Source: Fenollaria sporofastidiosus (GTDB lineage: Bacteria; Bacillota; Clostridia; Tissierellales; Peptoniphilaceae). From it: 64,000 nt of DNA. The stretch covers positions 1,116,001 through 1,180,000 of the forward strand of contig NZ_OW968186.1 in the NCBI RefSeq assembly GCF_943169635.2, in the 5' to 3' direction. The notes under the pieces were generated by a model that ran no database searches, had not been told where the DNA came from, and saw only the letters and a list, made by a program, of their open reading frames with translations. This document shows positions 16,453-25,631 of the stretch, piece after piece (the stretch's first letter is position 1; every line of letters starts with the position of its first letter). A program made the translations under genes and the position numbers.

Positions 16453-18702
16453 ATGAAGACAAGAGTTTACGAGTTAGCGAAAGAATTGAATATGGAAACA
16501 AAAGAATTACTAGACAAACTCCAAGAGCTTAATTTACCACCAATGACACACCTTAGTGGTATAGATGAAGAAACTGCAAATTTGGTAAGAGATCTTTTCT
16601 TGGAAGAAGAGAAGATTAAAGTTAAAGAAAAGCCAAAGAAAAAAATTCATAAAAAAGAAGAAGATACTGAGAACGTAAGAGACAATAAACAAGCAAAAAA
16701 GAAAAGTGTAAAGCCTGAGACTAAGAAAGCTGATGGACAAGAAGCTAAAAATAATCAAGGCGCAAAGAAGAACGATACAAATAATAACAGAGAAAATAAT
16801 AAAAAGAATAAGAATCAAAACAATCAAAACAATCAAAACAATCAAAATAATAACGCACCAATGAATAATAAAAAGAATAACAAGCACAACAATAATAAAA
16901 ACCAAAAACAAGCTGAAGCCAAAAAGGAAGAACAAGAAGCCAAAAAGCCAAAAGACGAAGTAGTATTAATACCAGAGAATATAGTGGTTAAAGACTTAGC
17001 AGAAAAGCTAGGAGTTGGAGTAAATCAACTAATTACAAAGCTTATCATGCTTGGCTTAATGCTTAATCAAAATCAAAGCGTTGACTTTGACACAGCATCA
17101 CTTATGGCGGATGAGTTCGGCGTAAAAGTTGAGCTTGAAGTTCCTCAAAGTGAAGAGGAAGCGCTTGAACTTGACTTTGAAGACAGCGAAGACAGTCTTG
17201 TTACTAGACCACCAGTAGTTACAGTTATGGGTCACGTTGACCATGGTAAGACATCACTACTTGATGCTATCAGACAAAGCAAGGTGCAAGCAGGTGAAGC
17301 AGGTGGTATCACACAAAGGATAGGTGCCTACAGTATCACTGTTAAAGGCAAAAAGATCGTTTTCCTTGATACACCAGGTCACGAAGCCTTTACACAAATG
17401 AGAGCTAGAGGAGCACAAATTACAGATATATCTGTAATAGTAGTCGCAGCAGATGACGGTATCATGCCACAAACAAAAGAAGCAATCTCGCACAGTAAGG
17501 CAGCAGGTGTACCTATCATCGTAGCAATTAACAAGATAGATAGACCAGAAGCAAATATTGAAAGAATATACCAAGAGCTTGCAGATAATGATCTACTTCC
17601 AGAAAAGTGGGGCGGCTCAACTATCACAGTAGAAGTATCTGCGAAGAAGAGAATCAACATAGATGAACTACTAGAGATGATAATACTAGTTGCTGAGATG
17701 GAAGATATCAAGGCTAACCCTAACAGAAGAGCTATGGGTACTGTTATTGAAGCACAGCTTGACAAAGGACAAGGTCCAACAGCAACTGTACTTGTACAAA
17801 AAGGAACTCTTAAGAAGGGCGACTATGTTGTATCAGGAACATCTTGCGGCAAGATCAGACTTATGGTTGATGACAACGGTAAAGGCATAATGAAGGCCAC
17901 TCCAAGTACACCAGTTAAGATTATGGGTCTAAGCGAAGTGCCTGAAGCAGGCGAACTTTTCTATGCAGTTGAATCTGAAAAGAAGGCTAGAGCAATTGCT
18001 GAGATGAGAAAAGAAAAAGCTAGAGAAGAAATGATAACAGCTACACAAAAAGTTTCTTTAGACAATCTATTTGACAGAATCAAAGAAGGCGAGCTAAAAG
18101 ACTTAAACGTTATCATCAAGGCAGACAACAAAGGTTCAATCGAAGCCATCGCTTCATCACTTACTAAACTATCAAACGAAGAAGTTAAGGTAAGCGTTAT
18201 ACACAGCGGTGTGGGCGGAATCAGTGAGTCTGACGTTATGCTTGCTAGCGCATCAAACGCCATCATCATAGGCTTCAACGTAAGACCAAACAACGGTGCT
18301 ATGGACCTAGCTAATTCTGAAAGTATCGAAGTTAAGACATATAGGGTTATTTACGACATAATTGACGACATCAAGAATGCTGTTAAAGGTATGCTTAAAC
18401 CAAAGACTAAGGAAACTGTCTTAGGTAGAGCAACTGTAAGAGCAACATTTAGACTTCCTTCAGGTCAAACTATTGCTGGTATTTATGTTGACAACGGCAA
18501 GATAACAAGAAACTCAAGCATAAGACTTCTAAGAGACGATGTTGTTATTCATGACGGCGGCATCTCATCATTAAAGAGATTCAAAGATGATGCAAAAGAA
18601 GTTGCTACAGGATATGAAGCAGGTCTAGGACTTGACGGATACAATGACGTCAAGGAAGGCGACGAAATGGAAGCCTACATCATAGAAGAAATTAAAGCAT
18701 AG
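16453..18702 (+). CDS. infB: Translation initiation factor IF-2
   Basis: GTPase that places initiator tRNA on the 30S subunit. The order is an IF2_N helix (RVYELAKELNMETKELLDKL), a Lys/Asn/Gln-rich low-complexity linker (about 55-160), and a second IF2_N (DLAEKLGVGVNQLITKL). The G domain follows with G1 GHVDHGKTS (from residue 260), G3 DTPGHEAF and G4 NKID, then domains II-IV ending DGYNDVKEGDEMEAYIIEE. Length 749. The linker contains NQN repeats encoded by a 9-bp tandem repeat (see the repeat feature). Part of the rimP operon. Confidence 0.97.
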   Translation: MKTRVYELAKELNMETKELLDKLQELNLPPMTHLSGIDEETANLVRDLFLEEEKIKVKEKPKKKIHKKEEDTENVRDNKQAKKKSVKPETKKADGQEAKNNQGAKKNDTNNNRENNKKNKNQNNQNNQNNQNNNAPMNNKKNNKHNNNKNQKQAEAKKEEQEAKKPKDEVVLIPENIVVKDLAEKLGVGVNQLITKLIMLGLMLNQNQSVDFDTASLMADEFGVKVELEVPQSEEEALELDFEDSEDSLVTRPPVVTVMGHVDHGKTSLLDAIRQSKVQAGEAGGITQRIGAYSITVKGKKIVFLDTPGHEAFTQMRARGAQITDISVIVVAADDGIMPQTKEAISHSKAAGVPIIVAINKIDRPEANIERIYQELADNDLLPEKWGGSTITVEVSAKKRINIDELLEMIILVAEMEDIKANPNRRAMGTVIEAQLDKGQGPTATVLVQKGTLKKGDYVVSGTSCGKIRLMVDDNGKGIMKATPSTPVKIMGLSEVPEAGELFYAVESEKKARAIAEMRKEKAREEMITATQKVSLDNLFDRIKEGELKDLNVIIKADNKGSIEAIASSLTKLSNEEVKVSVIHSGVGGISESDVMLASASNAIIIGFNVRPNNGAMDLANSESIEVKTYRVIYDIIDDIKNAVKGMLKPKTKETVLGRATVRATFRLPSGQTIAGIYVDNGKITRNSSIRLLRDDVVIHDGGISSLKRFKDDAKEVATGYEAGLGLDGYNDVKEGDEMEAYIIEEIKA
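16813..16848 (+). repeat. infB: 9-bp tandem repeat in the infB linker
   Basis: Four consecutive copies of aatcaaaac (the last ends in t) encode (Asn-Gln-Asn)x4 within the disordered IF-2 linker. The unit is in frame, so copy-number slippage would not break the gene. Confidence 0.85.
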
Positions 18703-18710
18703 GTGAGTTT

Positions 18711-19097
18711 ATGGACAAGAGAAGGTTATATAGAGTACAAGCTGAAATAAAAAGAATTGTATCTGAACTACTAATCGAAGGTCTTAAAGATCCTAGGATT
18801 GATAAGATGACTAGCGTATCTAAAGTTGATTTATCAAAGGATACTTCTGTGGCAACTATATACTTTTCGATATATGGTAGCAAGAAAACTAAGGAAGATA
18901 CATTAGATGCCTTAGAAAACGCTAAGGGATATATTAGATCTCGTCTTGCTAAGGTCTTAGAGATTAGACAAGTGCCCGAGCTTAGATTTAAAATTGATGA
19001 AAGCGTTGAATATAGTATTGAGATACAAAAGATTTTAAACAAATTAAATATTGAAAGCGATGTAGAAGATGAAGAGTTGGATGAAGATGAAGAATAA
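18711..19097 (+). CDS. rbfA: Ribosome-binding factor A
   Basis: Cold-adaptation and 30S maturation factor that binds the 16S 5' helix region. A 128-residue protein with a type II KH fold; typical pieces are RVQAEIKRIVSELL, LKDPRI, LRSRLAKVLEIRQVPEL-like segment and FKIDESVEYS. It has an acidic C-terminal tail (EDEELDEDEE). Ribosome site aggtgag after the infB stop, 8 nt apart. It is in the canonical infB-rbfA position. Confidence 0.95.
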   Translation: MDKRRLYRVQAEIKRIVSELLIEGLKDPRIDKMTSVSKVDLSKDTSVATIYFSIYGSKKTKEDTLDALENAKGYIRSRLAKVLEIRQVPELRFKIDESVEYSIEIQKILNKLNIESDVEDEELDEDEE

Positions 19098-19098
19098 T

Positions 19099-20040
19099 AT
19101 GAGCATAAAAGATATAGGCCTTGCTATTGAAGAAGCAAAAAGTATAAATATTGTCTCACACAGATCACCTGATGGAGACAATATAGGCTCTTCGCTTGGC
19201 TTATATCTATCATTGATACAAAAGTATAAAGATAAAAGTATAAATATAATAAAGCCTGATGATATACCGAGTAAGTATCAGTTCATCGAAGAGAAAAAGT
19301 ACTATGTAGAGAATCAAAATCCAGTTGACTTACTTATAGTACTTGACTGCGCCGATGAGAGAAGGGTTTTAGATGGCGAATTGTTTAAGAAGGCAAAAAA
19401 AGTAGTAAACATAGATCATCACAAGAGCAACAGCTATTTTGGATGCATAAATTATGTCATAGAAGAGTACTCATCAACATCAGAGATAATTTTTGACATT
19501 ATAAAAGAGCTGAACTTGCCACTAGACAAAGAGATTGCAACTATGATATACATCGGTATTGATACAGATACGGGCAGGTTTATGTACTCATCAACTACAG
19601 CTGAAACTATGCATAAGCTTGCACAACTTATGAGCTATGGCATAGATATTAATGAAATAAACATTAAGCTCTATAGAAGCATGAGCAAGAACATCTATGA
19701 GCTATATAGACTTGCCATAGATAAAATAAATTTCTATAAAGACTTTGCTTATGTCATTTTAAACAATGAAGATTTCGAAAAAACGAATACTACTAGAGAA
19801 GATACAGATGATATACTTGCATTCTTACAAGGACTTGAAGATTACGATATGATAGCGATTATTAAAGAAGTCAAGGACATATATAAAGTATCCTTAAGAA
19901 GCAAGTACAAGTATGATGTAGGTAATATCGGAGAAGACTTTGATGGCGGAGGACACAAGTACGCTGCGGGCTTAACTTATAAAGGCAAACTAGACGAACT
20001 TGTAAAGAGATTGAAAGGATATGTAGACAATGCAAATTAG
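19099..20040 (+). CDS. nrnA: DHH-family bifunctional nanoRNase / pAp phosphatase NrnA
   Basis: Degrades short RNA oligonucleotides and dephosphorylates pAp in its Bacillus relative. DHH motifs are present: VSHRSPDGDNIGS, LDCADERR and NIDHHKSN, followed by the C-terminal DHHA1 segment GGGHKYAAG. Starting at the ATG at 19099 gives 313 residues, the same size as B. subtilis NrnA; ATGs at 19069 and 19087 would extend it into rbfA. The purine-rich end of rbfA probably serves as ribosome site. It overlaps truB by 11 nt. Confidence 0.9.
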   Translation: MSIKDIGLAIEEAKSINIVSHRSPDGDNIGSSLGLYLSLIQKYKDKSINIIKPDDIPSKYQFIEEKKYYVENQNPVDLLIVLDCADERRVLDGELFKKAKKVVNIDHHKSNSYFGCINYVIEEYSSTSEIIFDIIKELNLPLDKEIATMIYIGIDTDTGRFMYSSTTAETMHKLAQLMSYGIDINEINIKLYRSMSKNIYELYRLAIDKINFYKDFAYVILNNEDFEKTNTTREDTDDILAFLQGLEDYDMIAIIKEVKDIYKVSLRSKYKYDVGNIGEDFDGGGHKYAAGLTYKGKLDELVKRLKGYVDNAN

Positions 20041-20911
20041 TGGCATAGTCAATATTTTCAAAGAAAAGGGCAAGTCCAGTAGATACTATACCAATAAAGT
20101 AAAGTACATCTTAAAGACTAAGACTGGTCATGTAGGCACCTTAGATCCAATGGCTTTTGGAGTCTTGCCAATAGCAGTAGGTGAAGCTACTAAGTTTATT
20201 GACTACCTTGGCTTTGACAAGAAGGCATATATCTATAGAATAATTTTCGGAAAAACTACAGATACACTTGATGCCGAGTCTGAGATCATAGAAGAAAAGT
20301 CTTGGGACTTCGATAGAAGTGACCTAGCAAGAGTTTTAGAAGATATGGAGGGCGAGTATGAGCAAGTTCCTCCAAAGTACTCTGCTAAAAAAATTGATGG
20401 CGTCCCTATGTATAAGCTTGCAAGGGACAATGTAGATGTTGATACGAGCATAAGAGCAAAGACTGTTGAGATATATAAAAACAGGTTATTAAAGTTTAAC
20501 AAAGAAAAAGAATACGCCATAGTCATGAGCGAGGTCTCTACTGGAACATATATTAGAACCTTGGCTTATGATATAGCACAGAGCTTGGGAACTATTGCTT
20601 ATATTGACTACCTAATGAGGTACAATAGCGGTCCGTTAAATATAGACGAAGCCATATGCATAGATGAGCTAAATGAAACAGATCTAATGTCTGTAGATAC
20701 GCTCATAAACCTACCAAAGCTTACACTTAATGAAAAGAGATTTAAGGCAGTTCAAAATGGTATGAACTCATATGTAAATGACTCTTACAAGGAAGAGTAC
20801 TATAAAGTTTACTGCGCTGAAAAGTTTTGTGGCGTGGGTTATGTTAAAAAAGACCAGAACAATAGAAATAATGTTTATATGAAAAAGGTTTATAAATATG
20901 AGGATAATTAA
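20030..20911 (+). CDS. truB: tRNA pseudouridine-55 synthase TruB
   Basis: Makes pseudouridine 55 in the T loop of tRNAs. The catalytic motif GHVGTLDPMAFGVLPIAVG is near the start, with Asp39 as the nucleophile. KKIDGVPMYKLAR and STGTYIRTLAYDIAQ are the other family blocks. Length 293 with a degenerate PUA-like C-terminus. Starts within the nrnA end and overlaps ribF by 14 nt; coupled translation across all three is likely. Confidence 0.95.
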   Translation: MQISGIVNIFKEKGKSSRYYTNKVKYILKTKTGHVGTLDPMAFGVLPIAVGEATKFIDYLGFDKKAYIYRIIFGKTTDTLDAESEIIEEKSWDFDRSDLARVLEDMEGEYEQVPPKYSAKKIDGVPMYKLARDNVDVDTSIRAKTVEIYKNRLLKFNKEKEYAIVMSEVSTGTYIRTLAYDIAQSLGTIAYIDYLMRYNSGPLNIDEAICIDELNETDLMSVDTLINLPKLTLNEKRFKAVQNGMNSYVNDSYKEEYYKVYCAEKFCGVGYVKKDQNNRNNVYMKKVYKYEDN

Positions 20912-21797
20912 TCTAAATGATGAGTTTACAAGTAAAAATAATTATATAGCACTAGGTTACTTCGATGGAATGCACCTTGGTCACTTAAAGATTATTAAAA
21001 GCTGTATAAGTGACGCAAGAAAAGATGGCCTTATGTCATCGGTCTTATTACTTGATTTCAAAAACAAAAAGTGCTTAACTACCATAGATGATAAGATTAA
21101 AATACTCGAAGAGCTTGGTATAGATACGGTTTATATACTCGACTTCACAGATAAAATCAAAAATATGGATCCAAAAGTTTTTGTTAAGAGTATACTCATA
21201 GATAGACTAGATTCAGTAAGAACATATTCTGGAGAGGACTACAGCTTTGGTATAGATAAACTGGGGGATACTAAACTTCTTCAAGAGATGATGAAGGAGT
21301 GCGGCAGGAGCGCTGTAGTATTAAATTTTGAACTTGATGAAAAGATGCAAAAAATTTCATCGAGCAATATTAAGAAGATGATACTATCAGGCGAAGTGAT
21401 GAGTGCAAACAAAGACTTATCTAGATACTACTCAATCAAATCAAGAGTCATTCATGGCAAGAGATATGGTTCATCAGTCGGCATACCAACAGCGAACTTA
21501 AATATCAACACTGAATACATCATACCATACCAAGGAGTCTACGTTACAAAGATTAAGATTAGAGACAAGATATATAAATCCATCACAAGCGTTGGTAAAA
21601 ATTTAAGCTTTGATGAGGACTTTGTAAGTGTAGAGAGCAATATCTTTGACTTCAAAGAGGACATATATGATGACGTAGTAAGGTTATTTTTTATATATAG
21701 AATAAGAGACATGTTAAACTTTGAAGATAAAAGTGACTTAGTAAAACAAATCAAAGAGGATATAGAATTCGCAAAAGAATTTGAAGATTATTTATAA
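20898..21797 (+). CDS. ribF: Bifunctional riboflavin kinase / FAD synthetase
   Basis: Converts riboflavin to FMN and FMN to FAD. The N-terminal nucleotidyltransferase has GYFDGMHLGHLKII and the C-terminal half has the kinase block VIHGKRYGSSVGIPTANL. The adenylyltransferase part is somewhat diverged. Length 299, normal. Last gene of the rimP operon. It would supply the flavins used by the Rnf complex and the nitroreductase in this window. No terminator is visible before the rpsO promoter. Confidence 0.93.
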   Translation: MRIINLNDEFTSKNNYIALGYFDGMHLGHLKIIKSCISDARKDGLMSSVLLLDFKNKKCLTTIDDKIKILEELGIDTVYILDFTDKIKNMDPKVFVKSILIDRLDSVRTYSGEDYSFGIDKLGDTKLLQEMMKECGRSAVVLNFELDEKMQKISSSNIKKMILSGEVMSANKDLSRYYSIKSRVIHGKRYGSSVGIPTANLNINTEYIIPYQGVYVTKIKIRDKIYKSITSVGKNLSFDEDFVSVESNIFDFKEDIYDDVVRLFFIYRIRDMLNFEDKSDLVKQIKEDIEFAKEFEDYL

Positions 21798-21814
21798 TTA
21801 TGAGTATAAAATGC

Positions 21815-21843
21815 TTTACAAAAGCTAAAGTTCGTGATATACT
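21815..21843 (+). promoter_or_regulatory. rpsO promoter
   Basis: TTTACA (21815-21820), 17-nt spacer, and TATACT (21838-21843) preceded by TGA. Expected transcription start is near 21850, leaving a leader of about 75 nt. Confidence 0.82.
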
Positions 21844-21853
21844 AATATAGGTA

Positions 21854-21897
21854 CCTTATGCTATGTATATCGTTCCCGTCGATACACTTGGCTAAGG
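21854..21897 (+). promoter_or_regulatory. Structured leader of rpsO, probable S15 autoregulatory element
   Basis: Just after the transcription start, cctta (21854-21858) pairs with taagg (21893-21897) and gc with gc inside it. This encloses a second helix, gtatatcg (21865-21872) / cgatacac (21880-21887), with one mismatch and a ttcccgt loop. Ribosomal protein S15 controls its own mRNA through structured leaders of differing form in several bacterial groups. The position fits such an element, but I cannot match a named class. Confidence 0.5.
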
Positions 21898-21924
21898 CAA
21901 ATAATATTAAAGGGGGATAATAAA

Positions 21925-22191
21925 ATGTTATCAAAAGAAGAAAAATCAAAAATTATTGACGATTACAAAATGCACGAGGGAGACACTGGTTCTACAGAAG
22001 TTCAAATAGCAATATTTACAAAGAGAATCAATGACCTAACAGAACACTTAAAGACACACAAGAAAGACCATCATTCAAGAAGAGGACTATTCAAAATGAT
22101 AGGTCAAAGAAAAGGTCTTTTAAAATATTTGTATAACACTGATATTGAAAAGTATCGTGAATTAATAGACAGATTAAATATTAGAGGATAA
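21925..22191 (+). CDS. rpsO: 30S ribosomal protein S15
   Basis: Binds the central domain of 16S rRNA early in assembly. Full-length 88-residue S15, with KMHEGDTGSTEVQIAIFT, LTEHLKTHKKDHHSRRGL and the end KYLYNTDIEKYRELIDRLNIRG. Strong ribosome site aagggggat. Its mRNA has a structured leader, and a hairpin separates it from pnp, as in many bacteria. Confidence 0.98.
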   Translation: MLSKEEKSKIIDDYKMHEGDTGSTEVQIAIFTKRINDLTEHLKTHKKDHHSRRGLFKMIGQRKGLLKYLYNTDIEKYRELIDRLNIRG

Positions 22192-22217
22192 AGAGGGCGG
22201 GGCTATCCCGCTCTTTT
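22191..22217 (+). terminator. Attenuator hairpin between rpsO and pnp
   Basis: An 11-bp G/C-rich stem with two G-U pairs (aagagggcggg / cccgctctttt) and loop gctat begins at the rpsO stop and ends in four T. The T tract is short, so partial read-through into pnp is expected. This matches the rpsO-pnp arrangement seen widely. Confidence 0.72.
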
Positions 22218-22239
22218 GTTAGATTAAAGGAGATGTGAG

Positions 22240-24336
22240 ATGCAAGAAAATTTTAAAACTACCTTAGCTGGTAGACCTTTAGAAATTGAAACAGGAAAAA
22301 TGTGCGAGCAAGCTAGTGGATCTTGCTTAGTTAAGTATGGCGATACTTATGTTTTAGTTAATGCGACAAGCACAAAAACTCCAAGAGAAGGAGTAGATTT
22401 CTTTCCACTAAGTGTTGATTACGAAGAAAAATTTTATTCTGTTGGTAAAATACCAGGAGGATATATAAAGAGAGAGGGAAGACCTTCAGAGAAAGCAGTT
22501 TTAACTTCAAGGCTAATTGATAGACCGATTAGACCTTTATTTCCTGAGGGCTTTTTTAATGATGTGCAAGTTATAGCAACTGTACTTTCTGTTGACCCAG
22601 ACAACAGTCCAGAGATTGCAGCTATGATTGGCTCGTCAGTAGCTCTATGTATTTCAGACATACCATTTAATGGACCAACTGCAGCAGTATATGTTGGACT
22701 TATAGATGGAGAATACGTTATAAACCCAACACAAGAAGAGATGGAAAAGTCAGATATTAACTTATGTATATCAGGAACTAAAGACGCCATCATGATGGTT
22801 GAATCAGGCTCAAACGAAGTGTCTGAAGAACAAATGATTACAGCAATACTAAAGGGACATGAAGCAATTAAAGAAGTGTGTGAATTTGAAGAAGAAATTA
22901 TTAAGAAGATAGGTAAAGAAAAATATACTTTTGAAAAATTTGAAGCTAAAGAAGAAATATTTAAAGAGATTGATGCTGAGTTTAGAGAAGACATTAAAAA
23001 TTCAATTTTTGAAGCAGATAAGATTCAAAGAATTGAAAATAGCGAATCTGTAAAAGATGCTATACTAAATAAGTATCTTGAAAAATATCCAGATGATCAA
23101 AGAAGTATACTTAAGACTATTGACGATATAACAAGTGAAGAGTTTAGAAAGGGTATTCTTGAGAGAAATCAAAGACCAGATGGTAGAAATACTGAACAAA
23201 TCAGACCGCTTTCTGCTGAGGTTGGAATATTACCTAGAGCACACGGCTCAGGACTATTCAAAAGGGGTCAAACTCAAGTATTAACTATAGCTACACTTGG
23301 TTCGTTTGGCGATAGTCAATCACAAGATGGACTTGTTGAAGAAGGCGAAAAGCACTACATGCATCAATACAATTTCCCACCATACTCAGTTGGAGATGTT
23401 AGACCTCTTAGAAGCCCAGGAAGAAGAGAGATAGGTCATGGTGCACTAGCAGAAAGAGCACTTGTTCCTGTTGTGCCATCATTAGAAGAGTTTCCATATA
23501 CAATTAGACTTGTATCAGAAGTTCTAAGCTCAAACGGTTCATCATCACAAGCAAGTATTTGCGGTTCAACTCTTGCACTAATGGATGCGGGTGTTCCAAT
23601 TAAGAAGCCAGTTGCAGGTATTGCGATGGGACTTATTAAATCAGATGACACTACAAGGATACTAACAGATATACAAGGTCTAGAAGACCACTTAGGAGAT
23701 ATGGACTTTAAGGTTGCTGGTACTAAAGACGGTATCACAGCTATGCAAATGGATATTAAAGTTCAAGGTATAGATGAAGAGATAATGAAGACTGCACTAA
23801 AACAAGCTAGAACAGCAAGATTTGAAATACTTGATGTAATCAAATCAGCTATTGATGCTCCAAGAGCAGAATTATCAGAATACGCTCCAAAGATTGCAAC
23901 TATAAAGATTGATCCTGAAAAGATTAGAGACGTTATAGGTTCAGGTGGAAAAGTAATCAATAAGATTATTGAAGAAACTGGTGCTAAGATTGATATAACT
24001 GACAACGGCGATGTTTACATCTCAGCAGACACTATGGAAGGTGTCAACGGAGCTAAGAAGATGATTGAAGATATCGTTAAAGATGTAGAAGTTGGCGAAG
24101 TATACTTCGGTAAGGTTAACAGAATAACTAACTTCGGTGCCTTTGTTGAAGTTTTAAACGGTAAAGAAGGTTTACTACACATCTCTCAAATCTCTAAAGA
24201 AAGAGTAAATAAAGTAGAAGATGTATTAAAGCTTGGCGATGAAATCATGGTTAAAGTTACATCTATAGATGAACAAGGAAGAATTAATCTTTCAAGAAAA
24301 GCATTAGTTGAAAATGCTGACAGTGAATCTAAATAA
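22240..24336 (+). CDS. pnp: Polyribonucleotide nucleotidyltransferase (PNPase)
   Basis: Phosphorolytic 3'-5' exoribonuclease of RNA turnover. Two RNase PH-like domains are joined by a helical domain. They contain FFPLSVDYEEKFYSVGKIPGG, the hallmark RPDGRN with the second-core motif LPRAHGSGLFKRGQTQ, and GDMDFKVAGT. A KH domain (IGSGGKVINKIIEETGAKIDI) and an S1 domain (GEVYFGKVNRITNFGAFVE) follow. Length 698, full. Ribosome site aaggaga; downstream of rpsO, with an attenuator in between. Confidence 0.98.
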   Translation: MQENFKTTLAGRPLEIETGKMCEQASGSCLVKYGDTYVLVNATSTKTPREGVDFFPLSVDYEEKFYSVGKIPGGYIKREGRPSEKAVLTSRLIDRPIRPLFPEGFFNDVQVIATVLSVDPDNSPEIAAMIGSSVALCISDIPFNGPTAAVYVGLIDGEYVINPTQEEMEKSDINLCISGTKDAIMMVESGSNEVSEEQMITAILKGHEAIKEVCEFEEEIIKKIGKEKYTFEKFEAKEEIFKEIDAEFREDIKNSIFEADKIQRIENSESVKDAILNKYLEKYPDDQRSILKTIDDITSEEFRKGILERNQRPDGRNTEQIRPLSAEVGILPRAHGSGLFKRGQTQVLTIATLGSFGDSQSQDGLVEEGEKHYMHQYNFPPYSVGDVRPLRSPGRREIGHGALAERALVPVVPSLEEFPYTIRLVSEVLSSNGSSSQASICGSTLALMDAGVPIKKPVAGIAMGLIKSDDTTRILTDIQGLEDHLGDMDFKVAGTKDGITAMQMDIKVQGIDEEIMKTALKQARTARFEILDVIKSAIDAPRAELSEYAPKIATIKIDPEKIRDVIGSGGKVINKIIEETGAKIDITDNGDVYISADTMEGVNGAKKMIEDIVKDVEVGEVYFGKVNRITNFGAFVEVLNGKEGLLHISQISKERVNKVEDVLKLGDEIMVKVTSIDEQGRINLSRKALVENADSESK

Positions 24337-24351
24337 ATTTAGGGCGACAAC

Positions 24352-24789
24352 ATGGTAACTGTAAAGATAATTAATAAGAGTAAAAACGATATACCACAAT
24401 ACCAAACAGAAAACTCAGCTGGAGTAGATATAAGAGCTTCACTTGATGAAGACTTAGTATTAAAGGCAGGAGAGTTTAAACTAGTAAGTACAGGTATCTA
24501 TTTAGAGATACCTTCTTCTTACGAAGTTCAAATAAGAGCAAGATCAGGCTTAAGTGTTAAGCACGGCATAGGTCTTGTCAATGGTATTGGCACTATTGAT
24601 AGTGATTACAGAGGCGAAATCAAAGTTCCTCTAATAAACTTTTCTAAGGAAGACTTTATTATTGAAAATGGCATGAGAATCGCTCAAATGGTTTTATCTA
24701 AGTATGAGAAGATGGACTTTGAAGAAGTAGATGAGCTTTCAGACTCTGAAAGACAAGATGGCGGTTTTGGTTCAACAGGAGTAAAATAA
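24352..24789 (+). CDS. dut: dUTP diphosphatase
   Basis: Hydrolyses dUTP to dUMP, keeping uracil out of DNA. Trimeric dUTPase of 145 residues with the five motifs visible: SAGVDIRA, RARSGLSVKHG, GTIDSDYRGEI, RIAQMVL and the C-terminal RQDGGFGSTG. Start at 24352 has only a weak ribosome site (agggcgac). The stop overlaps the uppP start by one base (taatg). Confidence 0.96.
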   Translation: MVTVKIINKSKNDIPQYQTENSAGVDIRASLDEDLVLKAGEFKLVSTGIYLEIPSSYEVQIRARSGLSVKHGIGLVNGIGTIDSDYRGEIKVPLINFSKEDFIIENGMRIAQMVLSKYEKMDFEEVDELSDSERQDGGFGSTGVK

Positions 24790-25610
24790 TGACACTACTT
24801 AAAGCAATAATACTCGCTATAGTTCAAGGCATAACAGAATTCTTGCCAATAAGCTCATCAGGCCACTTAGCCATACTACAAATATTATTTAATATAAAAG
24901 AAGGTAATGTATTCTTCTCACAAGTCTTACACTTCGGAACATTACTTTCTATTTTGCTTGTATATCATAAACAAGTAATAAATATGATTAAAGAATTCTT
25001 TAAGATGATAGCATCACTTATAAGAAAAGAGAAAATAACACTTAATCATTATCAAAAACTTGCACTATACATCATTATAGCGACAATACCAACAGTTATA
25101 ATTGCTTTGTTTATAGAAAAGTTTTTGGACCAATTATATATGTCAGCGCTACTTATAGGTATATGCTTCTTGATAACAGCTGTATTGATTTATATTATCG
25201 ATATCAATATGAGAAGCACTAAGAAGATAAGTGAAGCTGGAGTTCCTACAGTGCTTGCTATAGGTGCGGTACAAGGTATTGCTGCTTTACCAGGCATATC
25301 AAGATCTGGTTCTACTATATTTATCTCTCATGTATTAGGTGTAAGAAAGAAAGATGCAGTAGATTTTTCATTCTTACTAGCTATACCTGCTATGTTTGGT
25401 GGCTTTATCCTAGGACTTAAGGACATATATAAAGAGGGAGCTAGTGTAAGTTTCGACACAAATGCAATTGTTGGGCTTATTATTAGTTTTATTACAGGAG
25501 TTTTAGCAATCAGACTAATCAAGTTATTAGCTAAGAATAAAAAATTCCATGTATTTTCATATTACTTAGTTGTACTAGGTATTGTTTGCATAATAGCAAG
25601 TTTTTTATAA
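24789..25610 (+). CDS. uppP: Undecaprenyl-diphosphatase UppP (BacA family)
   Basis: Membrane phosphatase that recycles the undecaprenyl carrier for cell-wall synthesis and gives bacitracin tolerance. Both hallmark motifs are present: GITEFLPISSSGHLA near the N-terminus and ALPGISRSGSTI in the middle. There are about eight hydrophobic segments. Length 273 is standard. Coupled to dut by a one-base overlap, with ftsK/spoIIIE 21 nt downstream. Confidence 0.97.
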   Translation: MTLLKAIILAIVQGITEFLPISSSGHLAILQILFNIKEGNVFFSQVLHFGTLLSILLVYHKQVINMIKEFFKMIASLIRKEKITLNHYQKLALYIIIATIPTVIIALFIEKFLDQLYMSALLIGICFLITAVLIYIIDINMRSTKKISEAGVPTVLAIGAVQGIAALPGISRSGSTIFISHVLGVRKKDAVDFSFLLAIPAMFGGFILGLKDIYKEGASVSFDTNAIVGLIISFITGVLAIRLIKLLAKNKKFHVFSYYLVVLGIVCIIASFL

Positions 25611-25631
25611 AGATATAAGCGAAGGGATTTT

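Noticed and set aside
16534..16951. Hydrophobic antisense reading frames over the infB linker and the rnfB tail
   Set aside because: They arise because Lys/Asn-rich codons read as Phe/Leu/Val on the other strand; no ribosome sites or family resemblance.
22191..22217. Full terminator separating rpsO from pnp as independent units
   Set aside because: Only four T follow the stem, and no separate pnp promoter was found; an attenuator within one operon fits better.
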